From assembly GCA_013400155.1 (NCBI GenBank), contig VXBM01001329.1, positions 24,748-88,747 of the forward strand: a stretch of 64,000 nt of DNA, given 5' to 3'. Source of the stretch: Helopsaltes ochotensis (taxonomy: Eukaryota > Chordata > Aves > Passeriformes > Locustellidae). The translations under genes and the position numbers were made by a program. Shown here piece by piece: positions 1-11,860 of this stretch; the stretch's first letter is position 1; each line of letters begins with the position of its first letter. A model generated the notes under the pieces. The model worked only from the letters and a program-made list of their open reading frames with translations, ran no database searches and had not been told where the DNA came from.

Positions 1-1290
1 TTCCTCCTTTCCTCCATCAGTAGCAGTGGTTCCCCTGGAAAGTTCTGTGATGCTGCATATTCCAGATAAAAGTGCCCCTTTTCTTTTATGTGGCTGGCTG
101 ATACTAGTGATTTGGCTAAAGGTTGTATAACAGCATTTTATTATTTCAGTCTATTTCAGCTACTGGCTGGGACCAGCAGTGCACAAGTACAGGTGCTACT
201 AAAAATGCGGAGAGCAGCTGCTGGGGGGGTTCTCTCTTGGTCTTGGAGGGTACAGTCCTTCTGCAATTCTAAATATTTAAATCTATTCTTTAAAAATTTG
301 TTTTCTGCTAGCGAGAGTTTCATGAGAATGTTGCTTGAGCATAATTACATTTTCAGCTGTGGGGCAGCTAAAACAGGCCAGAAAAAGAAAGTTCTGTTTC
401 CTATCAGGAGATTCATCTAGGACCATCTTTCTTGAGTGCCTGTCTTAGAGAATATTGTTTCCTAAATATATTTTGAATCTGTTTAAGTGTGTGGGTTTCG
501 TTCCTGAATCACAAGTCGGCTGTTACCACTTCTAACAACATTAAACATTTATGTTTAGGGTTTGAAGGCATGAATAGTATCCTCCCAGCTTTTACAGAGT
601 TGGGGTAATGATTTGATTCATTATAGAAACATCAGAAAATCTAAAGTTAGTAAATGCATTGATTTTATTTGCAAGTTTATATTTTCTGGCTTATAAGCCA
701 AATTGATCTGACCTTCCTGCCCACCTCCTGTCTCAAGTGACAAACTGGAGCTGCATGTCTTGAGGTGCAAGTGCTGAAGGACGCTTGCTCTGCTTGGGAC
801 CAAACTGTGGAGCTGTGCCTTCAGCTCAGATCAGTGCTGGGTCCTGCTGCTAACTGGTGCAACCAGAATGAAAAGAGAGGCAGGGCAGAACGCTCTCCTA
901 AGTGCACTGAGGATGGTGTGTCATACAATGTGGAGTGTTGTGCAGATGCTGCCTATTTGAGTATCAAGCAATTAAGGAAGGCTCGCTAATTGCGTCTTGG
1001 GTTCTTTTGTGTGTGTCCAACTAGAATCAACTTTAGGATTTTAGATAGCAAATCACTTCCCCCCAAATAGAACTTTAGACATATGATATTAATACCCTTC
1101 ACATTCCTCACAATAATCAGACATATTAGTTGCTTAAGTGTTTATTGATTGTCCATGTTTCAGTTAATTAATAAACAGTTTATTTTACTCAGTGGTTTGT
1201 CAAACATCAAAATATTTGTTGGATCTTGTTTATGATGTCCTGTTTAATTCACTTCAGTTGTACTAACTCCTATTTTATTTTTATTTGCAG
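1..1290 (+). other. DTD2: DTD2 intron, 3' part
   Basis: This is non-coding sequence upstream of the DTD2 terminal exon. It ends in a T-rich tract and the acceptor TTTGCAG at 1284-1290. I searched it for the upstream DTD2 coding exon and did not see one, so the N-terminal third of the protein must lie left of the window. Short ORFs here show no recognisable protein. Confidence 0.8.
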
Positions 1291-1616
1291 TCGATACGCT
1301 GTTGAATGTTAAATTAAGTGAAAATGGAAACGGCGAGTTTGTCTCTGTTCTTGATTTGCCAGGTGACGTACTCATCATACCACAGGCTACCTTAGGTGGT
1401 AAACCGAAGGGAAGAAAGATGCAGTACCATGCAAACATTGAAAAAGAAAAAGGGTTCGAACTTTATTCTCAGTTTGTGACTTTGTGTGAAAAAGAACTGG
1501 CTGCCAATGCCAAATGTATGGAAGCCGGTGTTCTTGTCAAGCATGGCACATATGGAAACAGGCAGGTGTTAAAACTGGATACAAATGGACCTTACACTCA
1601 TCTGATGGAATTTTGA
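1291..1616 (+). CDS. DTD2: D-aminoacyl-tRNA deacylase 2, terminal coding exon
   Basis: DTD2 (animal-specific tRNA deacylase, ATD) hydrolyses wrongly charged aminoacyl-tRNAs, including L-Ala on tRNA(Thr), and acts as a cytosolic translation proofreader. The exon opens at phase 1 (TC completes a Val codon) after acceptor TTTGCAG and encodes 107 further residues to TGA at 1614-1616. Two family hallmarks are visible. One is IIPQATLGG, the position that is SQ-T-L-like in DTD1. The other is TNGPYTH near the C-terminus, the Gly-Pro motif that shapes the active site. FELYSQFVTLCEK and HGTYGNRQVLKLDTNGP are also typical of DTD2. The full protein is about 168 residues, so roughly 60 N-terminal residues are encoded outside the window. 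The gene lies upstream of HEATR5A on the same strand, as in human. The reading frame is intact. Confidence 0.95.
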
Positions 1617-1619
1617 AAA

Positions 1620-1625
1620 AATAAA
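1620..1625 (+). terminator. DTD2: Candidate DTD2 poly(A) signal AATAAA
   Basis: A canonical AATAAA begins three bases after the DTD2 stop codon. If used, the 3' UTR would be only a few tens of bases. It is followed within 60 bases by a T/GT-rich stretch that could serve as a downstream element. An ATTAAA at 1695-1700 and an AATAAA at 1920-1925 are alternatives. Confidence 0.5.
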
Positions 1626-1694
1626 TTGTATCCTGAATATAGTACTGGTGTATTTTGTTTATTGTTTGGGTTTTGGTTTTTTTTTCTCCTAAGC

Positions 1695-1700
1695 ATTAAA
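1695..1700 (+). terminator. DTD2: Alternative DTD2 poly(A) signal ATTAAA
   Basis: This is the common hexamer variant ATTAAA, about 80 bases after the DTD2 stop and just after a T-rich tract. It would give a 3' UTR of about 100 bases. Confidence 0.35.
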
Positions 1701-4700
1701 GTGCTTGATTCCCTTGGGAGATAGTTTAAAAAAGGCTTTCACTCATCTGTACTGGTTTTGCCAATCCTATTGAATAGAAGGATAACTGAGACTGCCTTGC
1801 TATAATGAGTGTGTGTTTTTGTCTCGTATGCATCTGAAGTGTGCTCAAAGTATTTGTTAATACTGATCCAATAATTCAAAATGTTTACCAACAAAAATGG
1901 GGTAATGCAATCATTTTTTAATAAAAAATAATGAAAGGAGTATTACATCTGTAGCTTGAAGAAGTGGTTTATAGATTAAAAAAAAGAATATTTTAGATGT
2001 ATTTACATCATTTTTTACCTTTATGTTTTATATCTATAAAATGACAATGCTTTCTACCTAAATAATATATTGAAAACAAATTCACTGAATTTTATCCTCT
2101 TAAAGAATAAGTACTAAATAAGAAAGTCCATCCCCCTCAACCAGATTGAGTAAGGGTGGGAGACTTTAAGCAGTACAGGACTGATCATGGGCTATGCAGA
2201 GAAGAATAAGTGAGGCACATCTAGAAACCAGCACTATCACTAAATTGCTTGCTTGAAGTTTGTGTTCTGAAATCTCTGATGTGTTTTGATAGGCTGCCTG
2301 CTAGAGCTTGGTCTATGCCTTTGTTACTGTAGTCTTGCTGTCTACTCAATTCTTTCCTAACAGAGCCTCAGGAAAAGAACAGAATCACTCAAATGAAAAC
2401 AAAAATAAAGATGGTACAATGTACGCTTCCATCTCATTGTTCCCTCTGCCCCTATTGCTTCCTTCCAGCTTTTTGTCCATTGAAGCTGCTAGGCAGAGAC
2501 TAGTGTTCCTTTTATAGACAATATCGGTACATTTAGGGCCCCTTTCCCAGCTGACCCCCTATGCAATTCTGTTATAAACCTTATTAACAGATGGTGTTAA
2601 GAAGATAGTATGGGAAATTCTGTCTTGAAAGGCAGTAAGAACAGAACAGCTATATTAAAATGTGGCAAATTCCAAACTGATTGAAATGTGTTCATCCTGT
2701 GAATCAAGTTTCTCTTTTTAATGCAGCATTATGGTTTAGAAGGGTTCAAAGTGAAATCAGATATTTATATGGTTTGCAGCAATTACCCAGAATTGCTGTT
2801 TGAATAAGAATTTATTTTGGAAGATATGTAAAACCTTACAGTTAGTGAGGATGGCAGTCTGCACAATCCTAAATTGTAGGCCAGTAGTTACAAATACTCT
2901 GTCCTTATCCTTATTTTGTACAAAACACTGAATGTGTAACCTGTAGGTTCAACTATGCCATGAGAATCACTTTTTTTTTAACAGATACAAAACTTGGAGT
3001 TTTGATTAGAGAGTAATGAGATTTTTTTTGAGGTTAGCATAATATATGGTTAATAATTATGAAATAAATAAGGATATTGAATTCATGGCAACTGACATTC
3101 TCACAGTTGAAAACAACCATTTACAAAAATGGCTTGGAAATATTAGCTATTAGGACCCAAATGACATATTTGTTCATTAATAATTAACAGTAATGACAGA
3201 CACAATATGAGTCATGTTCAAAGTTCCTACTAGCAACATTTAAATAATATTGTCCTGATGCAAATAACTAATACAATTAATTATGATCTGCATGCTTGAA
3301 AAAACATTGCAATTCCTCTTTCTGATGGAGGTCAAATCCTAGCAAGTGCTGAGTAATACCACTTTTCACAGACCTTACAGGAATTGTGGGTATTTAGTAT
3401 ATCTCAGGAATTGATCTTTTGAGGTATAATACAAAATCTACAGCTTTTCATTTACTTCCTGTCTCCAGAAAGATCTTTGGCAGCCTGGCAATTCATTCTC
3501 TATATTTAAAGAACTCTTAAGATTTCTAAGAGGAATAAGCTTAAAAATGTTTAGTCATAAACAGACTTCAAACCAAACTCCATCTCAGTGGTCTGTGATA
3601 TAAAGCACATAAAAACTAATGTACATTTCCATGGTTCGTAGGACAAGCTGGAACTCTGAAATTTTTGTAAAAAGGTGGATATTTTTGTATTAGCTGCTCA
3701 TTTCTGATTTATTTGTGTATTCATCTCGGAATACTGATTTCTGCCATCTTCTGCTCCAGGGATTGGCAGCTTGTTGAATACTGTGCCCTTTGTACTGCTG
3801 TATTTTTATCTACTATTGATTCACTATCCATTTACTAAAGGAAGCCATTTCTAAAAATAATATGCTGGACCATAGTGATAAAAAAATTGATTAAAATTAC
3901 TTTTTCAAAGACAAATGCTTTTTCCTTTCAACCATGACTATATGCTTTAAACAGATGACCTGACTCTGCTTTAAATAGTTTCTGTAATATGACTAGACAA
4001 AAACTCTAATAATAATTATCCTGTTCTATACTTAGGGAATATCTATTAGAAGATGCTTAATATTCCCCACTTGCTTGAAAAAACCTATAAAGTGAGGAGT
4101 TGCCTTATGCTAATATGTCTCCAATTCAACTGCCATGCAGGAATTTGCAGTATCAGGTTTTTGTGACCTTGTTTGCGGCGCACCCACCCAGTGTGTTGAA
4201 GTTGAGCATGTGTGGACTATGAACTGGGCTCATAAACACTCACTAATGAGTTCAGGGGCAATAGCCTGTTTTCTAGTCAGCAGTATTCCTGCTTCCTTCC
4301 CATGCCCTTTCTGGAAGTTTTTACCTCTGCTGCTACATAGAGTATGCAATGTATGAATTTACAACATACAAATATTAATCCAGAACTAGAAGTTAATAAA
4401 CAGCATGTAGCCCAGTAATACTTACAACTGTATTGCTACTGCTAGTGACAGTCCACTGGCCTTGTCCCAAGTGTTCCAAGAGCTCAGGATGGAAGGCTTA
4501 TCACAGGAACTTTCCCCAGGCTTCTCAGAGCTTTAGCTTTAACGAAGTTTTTTTCTAAGGACAGGAGACTATGGCTAATTTGTTTTACTTGTATGTGTAA
4601 CCACAGTTGTTATATAAATATTACCAATTAGTATTTACTCTGTGTAGAATTATATGTTTATGACTCTAACACAGTGTTACAGGGTACAGAAATAGAGGCC

Positions 4701-7700
4701 TATTAAAACAGCAGGAGCACTGAGAAATGAAGACACCAACGGTAGTGTAAAGTAAAAGGCGTGGGATGGTAAGAGATGGGGCAAAGGCTGGCACTGGAGA
4801 CTCCAAGGCTATGAACAACTTGCCAGTGGTCAGTTGAAGAAATACAAACCTGGAGCTGGGCAAAGCTATCCTTAGGGATAAAAAAAAAGAAAGAATGGAT
4901 ATATGAGATAAACAAACAGCACAACAATTAAGATGAACAAAAAGAAAAATACATAGTTGCAGGCCAATGAAGAAGAAACAAGAAGGAAAACCTTATTAAA
5001 GAATCCCAAGTGAGAGATATTTGAAAAAAAAAAAAAAAAGAGAGAGAAAGAAGAAATCATACACATCATACTCTTGCAGGCACAGGACTCCAGATGCTGA
5101 TGATCCATCTGCTCCCTCTACCAAGTGGAAGCCAAAGGAGATGAAAGGGCAAGCATGACACCAGGAAGAGGGGTAAGAGTAGGTACTAAATAGTGCATGC
5201 ATAACGATTTTTACTGTACTATTTTTATTGAGACCTTCTATAGAGTGTTTATTTTTATTTCCTTTGCTGTTCTGCAATAATTAGATTTGGACTGATAATA
5301 ATTCTTTGATTAAATTGCTAAGGTTGCAATTAAAATAAATTTGGTGTGTGTTGAAGGTTAGAATTGTTTTTTCTGTTTTGTGGAATTTTTTTTTCCCACC
5401 TGGGTTACTACGAGACTGATTGCTGGATATTTGTAGGTGCTTTGTTTTGGTACTTAGCTTAAACAAAAAGAAAAGATACTATGAAAGTTGTAAAGCAAGT
5501 AAAGAAAGAGGCTGGGGGCAGTTTCACTCTTTTAGTCTCAGCATTCGGGGAGAGGGCGGCTGCTGCTGCTTGCTACAGAAAAGGTTTATTGCTGCTACTT
5601 AGGGAACCTGCATTGGCTCCTCATGTGCTTTAGAGCTCTGAGTTCGCTTTTTCTGCCTTGCTGGAGCTGGGCCGGCCTTATCTTGCCACTGCTGTTTTCT
5701 TTAACACTGCTTTGTGCTTTGGGGGTTTTTTCTTACACCAGGTTGTGCTCAGCCAGGACAATCCTGCTGCTTCAGCTGCCATCAGAGAGCGCTTCTGATC
5801 TCACCCACAGCCCGGGAGTTTCCCACCGTTTCAGCCTGGTGCTCTCGGAGCCCCAGCACCCGACTGCCCCCGGACTCTGAAGCAAAACCTCTTAAGGTCT
5901 TTGGGTCAGTCTCACTGTTAATGTTGTAGTAGTTATTGCTGTTTGTTTTACCTTGTTATTACATACTGGTAAAGAACTGTTATTCCTAACCCCATACTTT
6001 GGTTGAAAAACCCGTTTAATTTCGAATTATAATAATTTAGAGGGAAGAGATCCAGATTCTCTATTCCAAAAAGAAGTCCTGCCCTCCCCTAGCAGATACC
6101 TGTCTTTCAACATAGGGTGGGTTTCCTTTTGCCTGTAACAAGATTTTTCATGTAACATAGTTTCACATAGTTTCTGCAGACTGTTGCTTCCCCATGTTGA
6201 AGTGTCAGCCCCTTGATGGGCTGCTGGATATCAGCCAGCCTTTGTGATGCTTTTCACCAGGTCTTTTAATGCATCTGTGATGTTTGATCTCATTTACCAC
6301 AAAAGCTCCACAAAAATTCTTCATTGTGACTCGATGCAACAACTGCTCTTTAGCTCTTCTTTGAGAACAAAGTTCCATATCTACGTGGATTTAAAAATAT
6401 GATCTGCTGAACCTCATTCTCACCTGTGCTATAAAAACAGCCTCTTTGGAGAAGGGATGAATCTTTCAAGCTTCTGTTATTTTTTGCTTTTAGTTTCTAT
6501 TACTGTCTTCTATATGGACTTCTTCAAACACATTTTTTCTCTTTAGGAGCTAGAGTAGCAGTATGCCACAGAGGACTAGAGTAGTCTCCACAAATGCACA
6601 GGCATTCATTACCTGAAGTCTGCCACCAAACTCTGTTGTGACTGATTTCTTACATTCTCAATTCTCATCTAATAAATAGCTATCTATTTTTATTTTCAGT
6701 GTCTTCATCCTGAAGACCATACATTGAACAAAACAATGACCATCACTATTTAATGTATTGCACAGCACAGTTGGACAGGACTGGATTGTCTGGGAGATCC
6801 ACCAGCTGATTTATTCTAGACATCAGAGTCACAACTGCTGGACAAGAACAGAAAGCAGAGCTTCCTCCTTAATGTTTTATGGGGGGAAACAGCACCCAAA
6901 ATTTGAGACACTCAAGAATTTGATGAATTTGTTTTATTTATTCTTTCTCCATTCTTCATTTCTTGAAGCTTTTTGAAAGCAACTCACAATTTGGGAATCC
7001 CCCTGAGATTCCCAAAAGATTATGTTGCCAGCAATTGCAGCTCAAAAGTAAATGGTGTATGTGGACAAAAGAAAGAAACAGCAGTTAGAATAGCCCAAAT
7101 ACTATGAATGAATTGCACTTTTTCTATTTAAACCAATGCTGTCTTCTAGTTCAATTACTGCCAGTGTGTGGCTTTGGGCAAAGCAATTTTCTGCTCCACT
7201 TTTTCCATCTGTGATACAAAGAAAGAGTGAAAACGGGGGGAAAAGAGGTTTAAAACCACTGGGTTTTTCCCCTTTCACTGAAAGCAAAAAATCACCACCA
7301 ATCCTCATCTTCCATTAGAAGGCAGAACGCTTTCACCTCTCTTCACCTTTGTTGGTGTTACAGGAAGTTGACTTTCACTACCTCCTACTTTAGCCTCCGC
7401 CTCACAAATGTGACTTAAGCTAATGCTCACAGAGCACTTTGAGTACCTCAGTGCACAGTGTGGTATGAGTAGAAATAACACCTCATAGTATTTCTAAATC
7501 GTTGTGATCCAGGCAGTATGGGAAAGCAAATAAATGGCATTCCTGGCCTACTGTTCTAGTTCACATGTATCTCTTTACTCTGAATTTAAAATTGCTTTCC
7601 ATTCACTTTAATTATATTTACTGGTCTAAGTGCCACAATATGCCCTATTACATCAGTATGTGTTAAAAATGTGCAAGAAAAGAGCTTAATGCTATTTAGA

Positions 7701-9944
7701 TGTGCTCCATTAGAAAAGAGACTGGCAATGAAAGTTTTGGATTAACATTGAATGTAAAAGGTTTTGGGGAGGCCTTAGTATTTACCTGGCAATCCATCCC
7801 CAGACCTAACTTTTTTATTTCCCCCTTCCATTTTGGTAGCTGTGTCTAACATTATCTAGGCCTGCATAATACTTTTATTTGCATTTTAGGATTTCACATA
7901 ACAGCAGGACTGTGTAATTGCTTGGCAGGAATTCAGGCCTTGCATTTTGTGATAGTACAAAAAGGAACTGTGTTGGGAATAAAAAGAAGCCTAGCAGTAT
8001 TGTAGCATAAAGCTATACATTATTTTTGATATCCAATGTGAAAAAAAAGCAAGAGTGGTACCTAAAGCACTGCAAAAGCTCAGACAGGCCAAAATATATT
8101 GGGTTCTACATGCCAGCAGAAAGTAAAACTAAATGTTTAATCTTATAATTAATTTAAAGACATCCCTTCTTAATGATTTTAAAATATAATGGAATTTGGA
8201 TTTGTTTGCTATGTAATTATTTGGTGATGTAACAGTTGATTCAAATCAGGCCCCTAGTCCTGTGATTCTTACTCATGCATGGACAGTTCCACTGAATTCA
8301 AAGGCATACATTCTTTTTTCTTCCTCTGGAGTCACTGAGGATTATAAAGCTGAAAGAATGAAAATATTTAGCTCAGAGGCATATGTGACTGCATAGATAT
8401 TCTACGATGTCTGGAATTTGTATGGCAGAACTGACTCATGCTCTAAATCAGCCAACCAACTTTACCAAAATAGACTAATGAGAAGACTGATCAGTAGGTT
8501 TGAGCATTTCAATTATTTGCCAGTTGCTTATTTTATTAAGTAATTTGTTATTGAAGCAGAGTCAGGACTAATGGGGAAAGGGAAAGTTGAATTAATGTAT
8601 GGTGAATGCATCTAATTGCCCTATTTTTTCTGTTTTAGAACAAATTACTACAAATTTGCAAAACTTTTTTTTTTTTACTTTTAAATTGAGAAGGGGAAAA
8701 ATAAAAATGGCATGCATAACTGCTAAAGTAGATGCTAATTTGAATCAGTGCATGGTTAACATCTGTTGACCAATTTAGGAAAAAATAACAGTAAAAATCA
8801 AGGTTAGCTATAAATCCAGTGAAGACAGACTCTTACCCTTATGTAAGCACTGCTGGCACAAAGCAACCCCGAAGCTGATGTACCCAGAGATGGAAGCAGC
8901 ATCCTGCATCAATATGCCTTGTAATTCCAACAGATTCATATCAGTTTAGCATTAACAAAGCCTTACTTAGATCTGGTATCATGTGTCCTGGGGGGCTGGG
9001 CAAGATAATCCTTGGGAAAAACTGAGCAAGTCTTTACTTCTTAATGAGTGATGTGTTGTCTTGGCTTGTACTCATGTAACACTCAGCATTATGAGATACT
9101 AATTTTGAGTGGGTCTGTGCTTGCTACCATAATGGAGTGAATAATAGGTACAATTATGATAATAACAGCAATAATTTTCCAAGAATTATTCTAGATTTGG
9201 GGTTTCTGAGTTTCTTTGTTTCTTTGTTTCTGAGTTAAACATGATCAATCCTTCACAGATATTGACAGGAGTTTCTAGTACCTCAGGACTGTCCGAGAGC
9301 CCTTGTTTTTCTGGAATTCCTTATGGAAAACGTCGTAACATAACAGTCTTTGAATATAAATTGTTCAGCTGACCTTTCTCACAAGTGAATTGCAAATCAC
9401 TGTATTAGTAACAGCAATTCAGCTCCTGATCAAAATGAGGTTAACTTAGCAAATAATTCTCTCCTGGGAATGTATGTGATTTTTGAAAACAGGTTAACAC
9501 CTTTACATCAGTACAAGTTTGTGGAGTTGATTTCTGTGAAACGAATAATTTCCTGCTTCAGGTGTGAGGCATATTCTTCATTACCACATCTGTTGCCAGA
9601 AAATTTTTTTGAAAGGTCATTGCATCAGTGCTCATGTTTTTTATCACAGTCAGCTTAGTAAAAATGAAACCAGTGTCCATATATGGTAATACAGCCTGGT
9701 GCCTGTGGCATCTACAGCACAATGTATCAGGCGGCCCTGCATGTGCTCTTTGAAATATTTCTCAGCAGTAGCATCTGCATAACTGAGTGCAGATGTTCGC
9801 AGAGGATCCCCTGCATGTAAACTTTACATACTGAACCTATGTGAAGTCGAATGTACAAGCTAATGCAAGGTTTAGAAACACAATTTCTGCTCCTGTGATT
9901 TTGTGTCCCAGGCATTATTCCCTCACCAAAACGGTTCCCTCTTT
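1701..9944. other. Intergenic DNA between DTD2 and HEATR5A
   Basis: About 8 kb of mostly AT-rich sequence. The short ORFs on both strands have no recognisable protein character. Only two subregions stand out. One is an A-rich, AG-repeat tract near 5020-5055. The other is a GC-richer island at about 5530-5885 that looks unlike its flanks but that I cannot identify. Some of this may be DTD2 3' UTR if a distal poly(A) site is used. Confidence 0.7.
5530..5885. other. Unidentified GC-richer segment
   Basis: This ~350-bp block contains CTGCTG runs, GGGCCGGCC and CCCGGGAG-type words in an otherwise AT-rich intergenic region. Two overlapping open frames cross it on the plus strand, but they give low-complexity Ser/Leu-rich peptides without family character. 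It could be a degraded mobile-element piece or a regulatory element. The sequence alone does not decide. Confidence 0.3.
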
Positions 9945-10261
9945 ACAATTGCCTGGAGGGAGGCTGGAGCCAGGTGGGGGTCGGCCTCTTCTCCCAGGCA
10001 ACCAGTGATAGTACAAGAGGACACAGCTTCAAGCTGTGCCAAAGGAGGTTCAGGTTGGACATCAGGAAGAATTTCTTTATGGAAAGGGTCATTAAACATT
10101 GGACTGCTCAGGGAGGAGGTTGGGTCACCATCACTGGAGGTGTTCAAGAAATGTCTGGACATGCTACCTAGTGCCATGGATTGGTTGACATTGTGGTGAT
10201 CAGTCAAAGGTTGGGCTCAATCTTACAGGTCTTTTCCAATCTTAATGATTCTGAGATTCGG
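9945..10261 (+). mobile_element. CR1 LINE, 5'-truncated 3' end
   Basis: The segment carries the conserved 3' end of avian/reptilian CR1 retrotransposons in plus orientation. Visible landmarks are GCCAGGTGGGGGTCGGCCTC, CAGGTTGGACATCAGGAAG, GGAGGTGTTCAAGAAATGTC, TAGTGCCATGGATTGGTTGA and the terminal GATTCTGAGATTCG, a diverged ATTCTRTG-type tail. Only about 320 bp of a ~4.5-kb element remain, as expected for CR1 5' truncation. The 5' border is approximate. Confidence 0.93.
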
Positions 10262-10930
10262 TTTGCACAGGTTAAAACATAGTCCCAGAAAACACAGGCT
10301 TGTGGAGAGAATTACTAGTGCCAGATTCCAAACATAGCTGGGCATCAGCTGGAAAACTACAGTAAGATTATTGTTTGTTTATTTTAAAACTAAAAAATGA
10401 TTGAGAGACATATACTTTCCTCTTATTAAGATAGAACTTAAACCAATCACAGAATACATGAAAGAAAATCCCTCCAATAGATATTTTCTCATGACCAGTG
10501 AGTTTGCTAATGAAAATTTGGAAGGGTGGAAATAATTCTCAGTGATAAAGAAACGTCCTCCAGCTGGACCACCTATGCAGTAGGAGAAACGAGGTGAAAT
10601 TCCTGGGGGAGTTTCAGCTGAGCTTGTCTGTAAGACACAGAATTACTCCTTGACTTGGGATTCGGTATCGATTTGGGATCACAGTCTACACTGATGGAAC
10701 CCAGAAGTAACAACTTTTGCAAACGTTGAGTTTGACGAACGCTTATTTTAAAGGGCGTGTTCCTGTTACTGTCCTGTGCAGTGCCCAGGGGCCCTCCCAG
10801 GGAAATACGGACGCGGATGCCTGAGGAGTGAAGTTGCAATCAGAAGCCATGGAAGACGATGATCACAGCCAGGTACAAGTTCCAGCAGTGCCAGCTGAGC
10901 TACCTTCACAAAGCATCACCAAGAGGGATC
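10262..10930. other. Sequence upstream of the HEATR5A CpG region
   Basis: This stretch joins the CR1 fragment to the CpG-rich promoter. It rises in GC from about 10740 onward. It holds one short ORF with a strong start context (ATG at 10849), described separately. No other feature is supported. Confidence 0.6.
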
Positions 10931-10962
10931 TTTTGTTGCTGTTTTTGGTGGGGCAGCGCTGA
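10849..10962 (+). other. Short 37-codon ORF at promoter edge, doubtful
   Basis: The ATG sits in the context GCCATGG, close to the Kozak ideal. It opens 37 codons beginning MEDDDHSQ and ending at TGA just inside the CpG-rich zone. A CAG|GTACAAG donor-like site occurs after codon 8. I recognise no protein. It could be an upstream ORF in an extended HEATR5A 5' leader or a chance ORF. Confidence 0.2.
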
Positions 10963-11860
10963 GCGCGACCCCCCGCCTGTGCCCCCGTAGCGCAGAGCCG
11001 CTCCTGGCCCCGGAGGCTGCGGAGCCTCGGAGCGCCCCCGGGGCGGTGGCTCTGTCCCCTCCGGCGCAGGGACACCTCGCCCCGGGCTGCGCGCTCCCCG
11101 GGCCGCTCCCGCCCTCCCCCCGGGCGCCGCGGGCGCTCGATGGCTCCGGGCCCGATTGCACAGTCCTGAGCANNNNNNNNNNNNNNNNNNNNNNNNNNNN
11201 NNNNNNNNNNNNNNNNNNNNNNNNNNNNNNNNNNNNNNNNNNNNNNNNNNNNNNNNNNNNNNNNNNNNNNNNNNNNNNNNNNNNNNNNNNNNNNNNNNNN
11301 NNNNNNNNNNNNNNNNNNNNNNNNNNNNNNNNNNNNNNNNNNNNNNNNNNNNNNNNNNNNNNNNNNNNNNNNNNNNNNNNNNNNNNNNNNNNNNNNNNNN
11401 NNNNNNNCGGGCGGGAGGACGGGGCCGAGCCCGCAGAGCGGCGCGGGAGCGCTGCGGCCGGCAGGTACCGCGGGCTGACGGGGGGCAGCAGGGGCTGCCA
11501 GAAGGGGCAGCAGGGCCGAGCGGAGCTGGGAGTCCTGCGGGGCTGTGCTTGCCCGAGGCCTGCGCCCGAAAAGTGCTGGATCACCCCCGGAGCCGCCAGG
11601 TGGGTCGGTGGGTGACACACACACAGCCGGCTCTAAAGCCGGCGGCCGGGCGGCTCCCAGGTTCCTGCAGCCCAGCCCAGCCCAGCCGGTGCCGTCGCGC
11701 CCCGTTCCCCGGAGCTGCGGGGCGGCTCTCAGCCCCGTGAGGGAGGGGGCGGGAGCGGGGGCGGCAGGCCGGGCGCGCCCGGTGTCCCGGGGGCGGCGGA
11801 GTGGCCAGGCTCGGGGTGCGCCTGTGTGCCTGCTGCGGGGACATACGGACCGTGGGGCTG
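10930..11860 (+). promoter_or_regulatory. HEATR5A: CpG-rich promoter region of HEATR5A
   Basis: A ~0.9-kb block of very high GC and dense CpG lies in an AT-rich neighbourhood and is interrupted by an N-gap. No TATA box is apparent, which fits a housekeeping CpG-island promoter. It is the only such island upstream of the HEATR5A start-codon exon and lies at the expected place after DTD2. Candidate exon 1 donors are GCAG|GTACCG at 11465 and CCAG|GTGGGT at 11600. Exon 1 is inferred to be non-coding because the ATG lies in exon 2. The exact transcription start cannot be read. Confidence 0.75.
11173..11407. other. Assembly gap, 235 N
   Basis: A run of 235 unknown bases sits in the most GC-rich part of the promoter. 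Its flanks are nearly all G and C, so sequencing dropout at high GC is the likely cause. The HEATR5A transcription start or part of exon 1 may be hidden here. Confidence 0.99.

Noticed and set aside
10863..11740. Several 160-250-codon ORFs across the CpG region
   Set aside because: Most of their length is N and the rest is GC-rich sequence, in which stop codons are rare. No protein family is visible.
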